From the NCBI RefSeq assembly GCF_004345855.1, contig NZ_SLXN01000009.1, forward strand, positions 62,001 to 126,000: DNA of 64,000 bases, given 5' to 3'. This DNA is from Sphingomonas sp. BK235. GTDB taxonomy: Bacteria; Pseudomonadota; Alphaproteobacteria; Sphingomonadales; Sphingomonadaceae. Position numbers and translations under genes: made by a program. Under the pieces are notes generated by a model. The model was given only the letters and a program-made list of their open reading frames with translations. It did no database searches and had not been told where the DNA came from. Below are positions 42,742 through 50,574 of the stretch, piece after piece; position 1 is the stretch's first letter, and each line of letters opens with the position of its first letter.

Positions 42742-45639
42742 ATGACGCGCTCGTTCCGACACCTTCATCTGCCCGCCGCGAGCTGGCTCGCGCTCGCGAT
42801 CGCGGCGGCGCTGCCCGCGGCCGCGCACGCGCAGGCCGCGCCCGAACAGACCCCCGCCGAGACCGCCGCGACGACCGGCGAGGACGTGGTCGTCACCGGC
42901 TCGCGCATCCGCCGCGACCCGCTCGACAATCCCTCGCCCGTGGTGACGGTGGACGAGGCCGCGATCGCCAAGACCGGCCTGTCCTCGGTCGCCGACGTGC
43001 TCCAGCGCATCCCCGCCTCCTCGGGCGGGCTCAACTCCAAGTTCAACAATTCGGGCAATCTCGGCAACCCGCCCGATGGCGGCGGCGTCGGCGCCGGCTC
43101 GGCCGCGATCGACCTGCGCTATCTCGGGGCCAAGCGCACGCTCGTGCTGGTCGACGGACTGCGCTACGTCAACGGCGCCAGCGCCAGCGGCATCCCCGGC
43201 ACGGTCGACCTCAACTCGATCCCCGACGTGATGATCCAGCGCGTGGAGGTGCTCCAGTCGGCGGCCTCGGCGCTATACGGGTCGGACGCGATCGGCGGCG
43301 TGGTCAACATCATCACGCGCTCGGGCCAGAAGGGCTTCCGCGCCCAGGCGCAATATGGCCAGTATCTCGGCGAGGGCGACGGCGAGACGCAGAACTACCA
43401 GCTGAGCTGGGGCGGCGGCAGCGAGCGCGTCCATCTCGACGTCGGCGCCTTCTACACCAAGCAGGATCCGGTGCGCGCCGCCGACCGCGACCTCTCGCGC
43501 TTCCCCAACCCGGGGCAGACCAGCTGCGGCGACCCGGTCGGCGGCTGCTCGGGCGCCGCGCTCAACGGGCGGATCCGCTTCAACGCGGGCAGCCCGCTGC
43601 GGCCGACCACCGGCGCGCGCGAGATCACCGTGCGCAACGCGCCGCTCAACGCGCGCGGCGTGTACGATCCGACGCTGGCGGGCGGCGACTTCCGCGCCTT
43701 CACCACCGCGGACCGCTTCAACTTCGCGCCGTACAATTACTTCCTCACCCCGAACGAGCGCTACGGCGGCTTCGCCAACGCGCGCGCCGAATTCTCCGAC
43801 CTGTTCAACGTGCGCGTGAAGACCAGCTGGGTGCGGCGCAACTCGCAGAACCAGGCGGCCTTCCTCCCGCTCAGCGTCGGTCCCGGCGCGGGCAACGGCA
43901 ACCTGCTCGACACCATCTCGATCGACGCGACCAACCCGTTCAACCCGTTCGGCGTGACGCTCGGGCCGGACAATTACGAGGTGATCGGGCGCCGCCTGAT
44001 CGAGGCCGGGCAGCGCACCTATTCGCAGACGGTCGATACCTGGTCGGTCACCGGCACGATCGACGGCAAGTTCCAGCTGTTCGGCAAGAACTGGTATTAT
44101 GACGCCAATGCGGTGCTGGCCACCAACGAGGCGCACCAGCTGTTCACCGGCAACATCAACGCGGCGCGGCTGGCGCAGGCGCTCGGCCCGGTGGCGCAAT
44201 GCACCGGCGCGTGCGTGCCGTTCAACATCTTCGGCGGCGAGGGATCGGTCACCCCCGAGATGCTCGGCTATATCGGGTTCGACGAGCGCTCGCGCAGCCA
44301 GCAGCGGCTCAAGGACTATACGTTCAACGTGTCGGGCGAGCTGTTCGACCTGCCGGGCGGCGCGATCGGGATCGCGGCGGGCTATGAGCATCGCGACCAG
44401 CAGGGCAGCTTCACCCCCGATCCGATCATCCAGGCGGGGCTCGGCGCCGACATCCCGGCGCAGGCGGCGCGCGGCCAATTCAACGTCGACGAGGTCTATG
44501 GCGAGCTGCGGCTGCCGCTGATCCGCGACGTGCCGTTCTTCCAGCTGGTGGAGCTCAACGGCGCGGTGCGCCATTCCAACTTCTCGACCTATGGCAGCAA
44601 CACCACTTACTCCGGCGGCGCCTTGTGGAAGCCGGTGAGCGACCTGCTGCTGCGCGGCCAATATGCCGAGAGCTACCGCGCCGCCTCGATCGGCGAGCTG
44701 TTCGGCGCGCAGTCGCGCTTCGACGCCAATCTCGACGATCCCTGCACCAGCGCGGCGGGCGGGCTGTTCCAGTCCAACCCGACGGTGCGCGCCAATTGCA
44801 TCGCCAACGGCGTCCCCGCCGACGGCAGCTACAACGATCCGCAGGGCGGGCAGATCAGCCTGCTGACCGGGGGCAACAGCGACCTCCAGCCCGAGACCGC
44901 GCGCACCTGGCTGTTCGGCGGCGTCTACAGCCCCGCCTGGGCGCGCAACGGCTTCGCCAGCGCGCTCAGCCTTGAGGTCAATTACTATGACATCAAGGTG
45001 GACGGCGCGATCGCCTCGATCCCGGCGCAGACCCTGCTCGACCGCTGCGTCCAGTCGGCCGACGCTTTGTCCTGCGACGCGGTGCGGCGCGTCTCGGGCG
45101 GGTCGATCGGCGCGATCAACGCGCTGTTGCTCAACACGGGCGGGATCCGCACCCGCGGCGTCGACGCCACCTTCACGCTGCGCACGCGCCCGACCGGGGC
45201 GGGGACGTTCGGGCTGAGCGTCAGCGGCAACTACCTGCTGCGCTACGAGGAGGTGGTCCCCTCGACCGACGGCACCACCACCACCAACTACACCGGCACC
45301 GAGCGCGGCAGCCCCGACCAGGCCTATCCGCACTTCAAGGGGCAGGCGACGCTCGACTGGGACATCGGCCCGGTCGCGGCGGCCTTCACCGGGCGCTATA
45401 TCGACGACGTGGTCGAGACCGCGGGGGGCAACCGGCTCAAGAGCCGCTTCTACGGCGACGTCCAGCTCACCTTCCGCCCGAGCTGGATGGACGAGAAGAT
45501 CGGGCTGACGCTCGGCGTCAACAACGTGTTCGACACCGATCCGCCCGCCTGCTTCTCGTGCAGCCTCAACAATTACGACCCCACCACCTATGACGTGCCG
45601 GGGCGGTTCGGCTATGCGCGGCTGAGCTACGGCTTCTGA
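42742..45639 (+). CDS. TonB-dependent receptor (copy 3)
   Basis: Outer-membrane receptor of 965 residues. The signal peptide ends at AAAHAQA. The plug reads DVVVTGSRIRRDPLDNPSP, SVADVLQRIPASSGGLNS, LRYLGAKRTLVLVDGLR and VEVLQSAASALYGSDAIGGV. The barrel closes with the terminal aromatic YARLSYGF. Cysteine pairs occur in loops (CGDPVGGC, CTGACVPFN, CFSCSLNNY). It starts 204 nt after the stop of the other receptor and has its own AT-rich leader with an inverted repeat, so it may be independently controlled. GGGAAAG lies 5 nt before ATG 42742. Confidence 0.94.
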   Translation: MTRSFRHLHLPAASWLALAIAAALPAAAHAQAAPEQTPAETAATTGEDVVVTGSRIRRDPLDNPSPVVTVDEAAIAKTGLSSVADVLQRIPASSGGLNSKFNNSGNLGNPPDGGGVGAGSAAIDLRYLGAKRTLVLVDGLRYVNGASASGIPGTVDLNSIPDVMIQRVEVLQSAASALYGSDAIGGVVNIITRSGQKGFRAQAQYGQYLGEGDGETQNYQLSWGGGSERVHLDVGAFYTKQDPVRAADRDLSRFPNPGQTSCGDPVGGCSGAALNGRIRFNAGSPLRPTTGAREITVRNAPLNARGVYDPTLAGGDFRAFTTADRFNFAPYNYFLTPNERYGGFANARAEFSDLFNVRVKTSWVRRNSQNQAAFLPLSVGPGAGNGNLLDTISIDATNPFNPFGVTLGPDNYEVIGRRLIEAGQRTYSQTVDTWSVTGTIDGKFQLFGKNWYYDANAVLATNEAHQLFTGNINAARLAQALGPVAQCTGACVPFNIFGGEGSVTPEMLGYIGFDERSRSQQRLKDYTFNVSGELFDLPGGAIGIAAGYEHRDQQGSFTPDPIIQAGLGADIPAQAARGQFNVDEVYGELRLPLIRDVPFFQLVELNGAVRHSNFSTYGSNTTYSGGALWKPVSDLLLRGQYAESYRAASIGELFGAQSRFDANLDDPCTSAAGGLFQSNPTVRANCIANGVPADGSYNDPQGGQISLLTGGNSDLQPETARTWLFGGVYSPAWARNGFASALSLEVNYYDIKVDGAIASIPAQTLLDRCVQSADALSCDAVRRVSGGSIGAINALLLNTGGIRTRGVDATFTLRTRPTGAGTFGLSVSGNYLLRYEEVVPSTDGTTTTNYTGTERGSPDQAYPHFKGQATLDWDIGPVAAAFTGRYIDDVVETAGGNRLKSRFYGDVQLTFRPSWMDEKIGLTLGVNNVFDTDPPACFSCSLNNYDPTTYDVPGRFGYARLSYGF

Positions 45640-45650
45640 CGCGATCCTGC

Positions 45651-45673
45651 GGGGCGGCGCGCGGCGCTGCCCC
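45651..45673 (+). terminator. Hairpin after the TonB receptor tandem
   Basis: Ten-base stem GGGGCGGCGC/GCGCTGCCCC (one G-U pair) with a 3-nt loop, 11 nt after the receptor stop. It is followed by a separate TATAAT box for the next gene, which supports transcript separation. Confidence 0.5.
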
Positions 45674-45714
45674 CGACATCCGGCGCGACCCGACCCGATC
45701 GCGCCGCGAGCCGC

Positions 45715-45720
45715 TATAAT
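45715..45720 (+). promoter_or_regulatory. Exact TATAAT -10 box
   Basis: A perfect TATAAT in otherwise GC-rich DNA, 37 nt before the chosen start of the PAS chemoreceptor. No good -35 is present 17 nt upstream. It also overlaps ATG 45719, arguing against that upstream start. Confidence 0.4.
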
Positions 45721-45757
45721 GACCCGATCGGCGTCGGGCGCCGGGGGGGCCGGGCAG

Positions 45758-47098
45758 ATGGGGCGAATGCGCGTGTGGCCGTGGCGGCGACCGCCGGTCG
45801 ATTATGCCGGACTGTTCGTCACGCTCGCGCCCGACGCGATCTATGCCGCGCAGAACGAGCGGTTCATCTACTGCAATCCCGGCGCGCTGCGGATGTTCGG
45901 CTATGCGCGCGACGAGTTCATCGGGTGCAGCCCGATGATCCTGTCCGCGCCGACCCAGCCGTGCGGGACGCCGTCGGCCGAGCTGATCGCGCCGCGCCGC
46001 GCCGAGGCGATCCGCGACGGCATGACGCGCTTCCAATGGGCGTGCCAGCGCAAGGACGGATCGCTGTTCCCCGGGCTGGTGACGCTGCTCGCCGCGCACT
46101 TCCCGGACGGCCCCGGCGTGGTGGGCACCACCGTCGACCTCAGCGACGCGACGCGGATGATCGAGATCGTCTCGGCCGGGCTGCGCCGCGTCGCCACGGG
46201 TGACCTGAGCCAGCCGATCGCCGAGGCCTTCGCGCATCATTACGAGCCGCTGCGCCGCTCGTTCAACGCGGTGCAGGAGGACCTGCGGCGGCTGGTCGGC
46301 GCGGTCGCGACCAAGGCGCGCGCGATCCGCGCGGGAACGATCGCGATCGGCACCGCGGCGGACGGCGTCGCCGACCGGATCGAGCATCAGCGCGATGCCC
46401 TGGCGCAGAGCGCGGCGGGGATCGGCCGGCTCGCCGCCAGCCTCACCACCACCGCCGGCGACATCGACGCCGCCAGCGCGCTCGCGGCGCAGGCGCGCGG
46501 CGACGCCGACGGCACCGCGGCGCTGGCGCGCGAGGCGATCGCGGCGATGCGCGCGATCGAGCATTCGGGGCAGGAGATCGGCGCGATCATCGCGCTGATC
46601 GACGGCATCGCCTTCCAGACCAACCTGCTCGCGCTCAACGCCGGGGTCGAGGCGGCGCGCGCGGGCGAGGCGGGGCGCGGCTTCGCGGTGGTGGCGCAAG
46701 AGGTGCGCGCGCTGGCGCAGCGCTCCGCCGAGGCGGCGCGCGACGTCAAGCAGCGCGTCGGCGCCGCGAACGCGCAGGTCGCCGCGGGGGTGGCGCTGGT
46801 CGACCGCACCGACGCCGCGCTGCGCCGCATCGTCGAACAGGTCGACGGGATCGACGACCGCGTCGGCCGGATCGCGCGCGCCGCGCGCGTCGATGCCGAC
46901 GGCGTGGCGCAGCTCAACGCCGGGGTGGCCGAGATGAACGGCGCGGCGCAGCAATATGCCGCGATGGTGGAACAGACCAACGCCGCCGCGCACGACCTGG
47001 CGGAACAGACCGGGCAGCTCGAGGCCGATGTCGCGCGCTTCCGCCTCGGCGCGCCGCCGGGAGAGGGGGTGCGGCGCGCGGCGCTGCCGGCGCGCTGA
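45758..47098 (+). CDS. Soluble PAS-domain methyl-accepting chemotaxis protein
   Basis: Cytosolic chemoreceptor of about 446 residues: no membrane helix is present. An N-terminal PAS domain (DYAGLFVTLAPDAIYAAQNERFIYCNPGALRMFGY..FIGCSP) is followed by a helical region and an MCP signalling domain with the tip IAFQTNLLALNAGVEAARAGEAGRGFAVVAQEVRALA near residue 283. Such receptors sense intracellular redox or metabolites. ATG 45758, behind GGGGGGG, is preferred to ATG 45719, which lies in the -10 box. No che genes are nearby. Confidence 0.87.
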   Translation: MGRMRVWPWRRPPVDYAGLFVTLAPDAIYAAQNERFIYCNPGALRMFGYARDEFIGCSPMILSAPTQPCGTPSAELIAPRRAEAIRDGMTRFQWACQRKDGSLFPGLVTLLAAHFPDGPGVVGTTVDLSDATRMIEIVSAGLRRVATGDLSQPIAEAFAHHYEPLRRSFNAVQEDLRRLVGAVATKARAIRAGTIAIGTAADGVADRIEHQRDALAQSAAGIGRLAASLTTTAGDIDAASALAAQARGDADGTAALAREAIAAMRAIEHSGQEIGAIIALIDGIAFQTNLLALNAGVEAARAGEAGRGFAVVAQEVRALAQRSAEAARDVKQRVGAANAQVAAGVALVDRTDAALRRIVEQVDGIDDRVGRIARAARVDADGVAQLNAGVAEMNGAAQQYAAMVEQTNAAAHDLAEQTGQLEADVARFRLGAPPGEGVRRAALPAR

Positions 47099-47223
47099 GG
47101 CCGCGCCGCCGCGCCCGGCTGGACAGCGGCGGCGACGCGGCCTATCGCGCGCCGGCTCGCGGCCTCTTTCCGGGTTTCCGGCCGCGCCTTGTCCCACCGA
47201 GCCCGCGAGAAGGAGATTCCTCC

Positions 47224-47550
47224 ATGGCGTGGCTCATCCTGGGCGTTGCCGTCGTCACCGAGATCATCTGGGCGCTGAGCCTGAAATGGGCCGCGCTGCG
47301 CCCCAGCCTGCTCGCCTCGGCGCTGCCGGTGGGGCTCAGTTTCGTCAACATGGGGCTGCTCGCGCTGGCGATGCGCGGGCTGCCCGCGGGCACGGCCTAT
47401 GCGGTGTGGACCGGGCTGGGCGCGGTGGGGGTGACGATCCTCGGCACGTTCCTGTTCGGCGAGCGGATCAATCCGGTGCAGGCGGGGTTCATCGCGCTGA
47501 TCATCATCGGCGTGGTGGGGACCAAGCTGTTCGCGTCCCCCGCCGCCTGA
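47224..47550 (+). CDS. sugE: SMR-family exporter, SugE/Gdx type
   Basis: Small multidrug-resistance protein of 108 residues with four membrane helices. The N-terminal VTEIIWALSLKW keeps the essential Glu (near residue 13) and the W..xLK motif, and GTAYAVWTGLGAVG is the SugE/Gdx signature. The Gdx branch exports guanidinium and some quaternary ammonium compounds as antiparallel dimers. AAGGAG lies upstream of ATG 47224. No guanidine riboswitch was recognised in the 125 nt before it. The unknown gene at 47564 follows after 13 nt. Confidence 0.92.
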   Translation: MAWLILGVAVVTEIIWALSLKWAALRPSLLASALPVGLSFVNMGLLALAMRGLPAGTAYAVWTGLGAVGVTILGTFLFGERINPVQAGFIALIIIGVVGTKLFASPAA

Positions 47551-47563
47551 CGGGAGCGGGGCG

Positions 47564-47917
47564 ATGGAGGCGAGCACATGGGATCCGGCCAAGGTGCGCC
47601 ACTGGCTCGAGCGTCGCGCCGCCGCGGCGCGGCTCGACCAGGCCGCGGCCGACCGGCGCGGCTATCCCGCGCAGGACGATCACGACCTCGCCGCGGCGGA
47701 GGAATATGTCTGCCGCACGTTGCTGTCCGACGCCGCCGCGGACGCGCAGGCGAGCCTGGCCGCGCGGATCAAGGCGCTGCTCGCGCAGGACGATTATCCG
47801 GTCACCGGGGTCAATGACGACGTCCGCTTCGAGCGCCACGTCCGCGCCCAGCTGCGCCGCGTCGCGAAGATGGTGAAGGCCAACCAGGGGTTCGAGCGCA
47901 CCGCGCGCTATCAGTGA
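47564..47917 (+). CDS. Hypothetical helical protein
   Basis: Unrecognised 117-residue soluble protein. It is charged and mostly helical (VRHWLERRAAAARLDQAAADRR, DHDLAAAEEYVCRTLLSDAAAD, ARIKALLAQDD) and ends VAKMVKANQGFERTARYQ. It begins 13 nt after the sugE stop with GGAG-type spacing and is probably co-transcribed with it, but nothing in the sequence ties it to export. It converges on the LysR gene ending at 47925. Confidence 0.6.
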   Translation: MEASTWDPAKVRHWLERRAAAARLDQAAADRRGYPAQDDHDLAAAEEYVCRTLLSDAAADAQASLAARIKALLAQDDYPVTGVNDDVRFERHVRAQLRRVAKMVKANQGFERTARYQ

Positions 47918-47924
47918 CGCGCGC

Positions 47925-48827
47925 TCAGTCCGCCAGCGCCTCGGCGATGAAGGCGGTGAAGGCCTGCAGCGCGTAGCTCTGGTGCGTCGCCGCCGGCGTG
48001 TAGAGATAGCCCGGCCAGCGCAGGTGGTTCCACTCGGGCAGCAGCTCCACCAGGCTGCCGTCGGCGAGCGCGCCCGCGGCGACCACGTCGAGCAGGCGCA
48101 CCACCCCCATGTCGGCGCGCGCCGCGGCGAGCAGCGAGGGCGCGTCGTTGAGCGTCAGCGCGCAATCGGGCGCATAGGCGCGCTGGCGCCCGTCGACGTC
48201 GACGAAATGCCAGGCATGCGGGCGACCGGTGACGTCGTCGAGCAGCCGGACGCAGCGATGCCCGTCGGCGAGATCGTCGGGGTCGCGCGGCAGGCCGTGG
48301 CGCGCGACATAGCCGGGGCTCGCGCAGGTCAGCACGCGGCTGCGGCGCAGCAGGCGCTTGTCGAGCCCGCGCGCCTCCGGCCCGCCGAAGCGGATCGCCA
48401 GATCGACCCCCTCCAGCAGCAGATTGTCGACGCGGTCGCGCACCAGCACGTCGACGCGCACCTGCGGATGCGCCGCGAGGAAGCGCGGCAGCGCGGGGAT
48501 GACGAGGAACGGGCCGAACGCGCCGTCGGTCGACACGCGCAGCCGCCCGCGGATCAGCGCGGGGGTAGACGGGCTGGCGACGCGCCCCAGCGCCTCCAGC
48601 ATCGGGGTGACCTCGTCGAGCAGCCGGCGCCCCTCGTCGGTCGGCTTGAGCGCGCGGCTGGTGCGGTCGAACAGCCGCATCCCGGTCCGCTCCTCCAGCC
48701 GCGCGATCGCCTTGCCCACGCCCGAGCGCGACAGGCCGAGCTGCTCGCCCGCGCGCGCGTAGCTGCCGCCCTTGGCGACCGCGACGAAGACGGTGATGCC
48801 CGCGATGATGCGCCCGTCGAACAGCAT
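47925..48827 (-). CDS. LysR-family transcriptional regulator
   Basis: Regulator of 300 residues with an N-terminal winged helix (GITVFVAVAKGGSYARAGEQLG, recognition helix SRSGVGKAIARLEERTGMRL) and a C-terminal effector domain (GRLRVSTDGAFGPFLVIPAL, DLAIRFGGPEARGLDKRL). It begins 3 nt after the stop of the TetR gene, so the two regulators form one leftward transcript. The partner target gene and effector are unknown. Confidence 0.9.
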   Translation of the reverse strand: MLFDGRIIAGITVFVAVAKGGSYARAGEQLGLSRSGVGKAIARLEERTGMRLFDRTSRALKPTDEGRRLLDEVTPMLEALGRVASPSTPALIRGRLRVSTDGAFGPFLVIPALPRFLAAHPQVRVDVLVRDRVDNLLLEGVDLAIRFGGPEARGLDKRLLRRSRVLTCASPGYVARHGLPRDPDDLADGHRCVRLLDDVTGRPHAWHFVDVDGRQRAYAPDCALTLNDAPSLLAAARADMGVVRLLDVVAAGALADGSLVELLPEWNHLRWPGYLYTPAATHQSYALQAFTAFIAEALAD

Positions 48828-48830
48828 CGC

Positions 48831-49508
48831 TCAGCCCTCCCCCTGCACCGAGGGAGCCAGCGATGCGGGGGGGAGGGCAGGCGGAGGCAGCGCGCGGTCG
48901 CGCAGCGCGCGCACCACCGCGGCCTCGATCGCGGTGGCGGTGCGTGCGAGATCGAGCGCCGGGTCGAGCGCCCAGAGCGACACCGCCCCGCGCACCCAGC
49001 CCAGGATCAGCGTGCCGAACAGATCGGCGTCGACCAGGGGCTCGATCGTGCCGCTGCGCTGGCCGTCGCGGATCATCGCGGTCAGCCCCGCCGCGCTCAG
49101 CTCGGTCAGCGCCGCCACCTCGTCGCGCAGCGCGGGATGCACCGCGGCCTCGCCGGCGATGAGCAGGAAGGCGCGGCGGCGGTGCGGCTGCTCGCGCGCA
49201 TGGTCGAAATAGCAGCGGACGAAGGCGCGGATCGCGTCGAGCCCGCTCAGCCCCTCGAGCCGGGGGCGCATCACCGCGTCGTAATCCGCCAGGATCGCGC
49301 GTGCGACATGCAGGATCAGCCCCTCCTTGGTGCGGTAATAATGCACCGGCAGCGTCGCGCTGAACCCGGCGCGCGCCGCCACCTCGCCGAGCACCAGCCC
49401 GCCGAAGCCGCGCTCCGCGATCAGGGCGATCGCGGCGTCGACCATCCGCGCGTCCGCGGCGGCGCGACGGTCGCGCTGGCGGCGCCGGGGAGGGGAGGGA
49501 TCGATCAC
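48831..49508 (-). CDS. TetR-family transcriptional regulator
   Basis: Regulator of 225 residues with a TetR HTH (DARMVDAAIALIAERGFGGLV, AARAGFSATLPVHYYRTKEGL) and a helical ligand domain. GTG 49508 is preferred because GAGG lies 6 nt upstream; ATG 49544 in frame would add 12 residues without a ribosome site. It is the first gene of a TetR-LysR pair, an unusual tandem of two regulator types on one transcript. No target operator was recognised in the repeat-rich upstream gap. Confidence 0.88.
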   Translation of the reverse strand: MIDPSPPRRRQRDRRAAADARMVDAAIALIAERGFGGLVLGEVAARAGFSATLPVHYYRTKEGLILHVARAILADYDAVMRPRLEGLSGLDAIRAFVRCYFDHAREQPHRRRAFLLIAGEAAVHPALRDEVAALTELSAAGLTAMIRDGQRSGTIEPLVDADLFGTLILGWVRGAVSLWALDPALDLARTATAIEAAVVRALRDRALPPPALPPASLAPSVQGEG

Positions 49509-50065
49509 GCGCGCCTCACGTCGGGAAGGCGGCCGACGTAACATGCTGTGGCGCGGGTCAGCAACCGGCGTGGCGCGCGCCGCGCCGCGGCGAACTTGTC
49601 TGGTCCCGACCCAGGATGCCCCATGCCTCACCGTCATCCCGGGCTCGACCCGGGATCCATGGTGTCGCGAGGGACACCGGCGTCGCGCTCGCGGAACCAT
49701 AGGTGCGGACGCAAAAGCTGGCTTCCTCTTCCATCACCGTCATCCCGGCCTTGAGCCGGGATCCATCGTTCCGCGAGAACGACGCCGACGGCGCTCGCGG
49801 CACCATGGATCCCGGGTCGAGCCCGGGATGACGGGTGGAACGAGCCGCTCCCCGCCGCTATCGGTACGACGACTGAGCGTCCGCTCAACCGGTCGCCTCC
49901 GTTTCCCGCCAGCGCGGACAAATCGGCGACGAACCGCGCGCGTCGTCGCGGGTTCGTGTCGCCGGATGCCTCTCAGCGGGGCGGGAGGATGGCGCGCCGA
50001 TCCGGGCAGGCCGCGGCGCGCGCCTGCCGCCGCGGAGGTTCGGCCGGCGAAGGAGAGATGGGGGA
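49509..50065. other. 557-nt repeat-bearing intergenic region
   Basis: No gene. It contains two REP-like family A copies (49633-49700 and 49739-49832). The short frames crossing them on both strands are repeat-derived. The right end is the leader of the NTF2-like gene. Confidence 0.6.
49633..49832. repeat. REP-like family A, partial plus full copy
   Basis: A partial copy (49633-49700, opening GTCATCCCGG and reaching GCTCGCGGAACCAT) is followed after 38 nt by a complete 94-bp copy (49739-49832, closing CCCGGGATGAC). The full copy differs from 17485-17578 at only a few scattered bases. Confidence 0.8.
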
Positions 50066-50560
50066 ATGCGGTGGAGTCCGATGATCGTGCTCGCGGCGGC
50101 GCTGGTGCCCGCGGTGGCGCTGGGCGGCGAGGCGCGCGCCGACGAGCGCGCGACGCGCAACCGCGCGCTCGTCGCCGCCGCCTTCGAGCGCTGGGCGGCG
50201 GGGCAGGGCGACGTCTTCGCCTTGCTCGCCGACGACGCGACCTGGCGCGTGATGGGGAGCGACCCCGCGATCGCGCGCACCTATCACGGGCGCGAGGCGC
50301 TGCTGGCGGCGACCGCGCGCCCGCTCGCGGCGCGGCTCAGCGGCCCGCTCGTCCCCACGGTCAGGCGAATGTGGGCCGAGAGCGACGACGTGCTGGTGGA
50401 ATGGTCGGGCAGCGCGCCGGTGCATGACGGCACGCGCTACGCCAACGATTATCTGTGGATCATGACGCTGCGCGACGGGCGCATCACCGCGGTGACCGCC
50501 TATCTCGATGTCGCCGCCTTCGCCGCGGTGCTCGCCAAGCCCGCGCGCCCGGGCGCCTGA
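50066..50560 (+). CDS. Exported SnoaL/NTF2-like protein
   Basis: Protein of 164 residues with a signal peptide (MIVLAAALVPAVALGGEARA). The mature part is a cone-shaped NTF2/SnoaL-like domain: VAAAFERWAAGQGDVFALLADDATWRVMG, YHGREALLAATA, and the closing strands NDYLWIMTLRDGRITAVTAYLD. Members include polyketide cyclases, isomerases and binding proteins; activity is unassigned. It lies 14 nt upstream of the molybdopterin oxidoreductase subunit and is probably co-transcribed with it. Confidence 0.82.
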   Translation: MRWSPMIVLAAALVPAVALGGEARADERATRNRALVAAAFERWAAGQGDVFALLADDATWRVMGSDPAIARTYHGREALLAATARPLAARLSGPLVPTVRRMWAESDDVLVEWSGSAPVHDGTRYANDYLWIMTLRDGRITAVTAYLDVAAFAAVLAKPARPGA

Positions 50561-50574
50561 GGGGAGGAACCGCG

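Noticed and set aside
43273..45333. A 686-codon minus-strand frame within the third TonB receptor
   Set aside because: Antisense low-complexity sequence; the receptor on the plus strand has all family motifs.
47099..47223. Guanidine riboswitch upstream of sugE
   Set aside because: The leader is GC-rich with many possible stems, but no paired ACGR-loop hairpins or other guanidine-class core was recognised.
49558..49921. Short frames in the gap before the NTF2-like gene
   Set aside because: All cross the REP-like family A copies and are explained by the palindromes.
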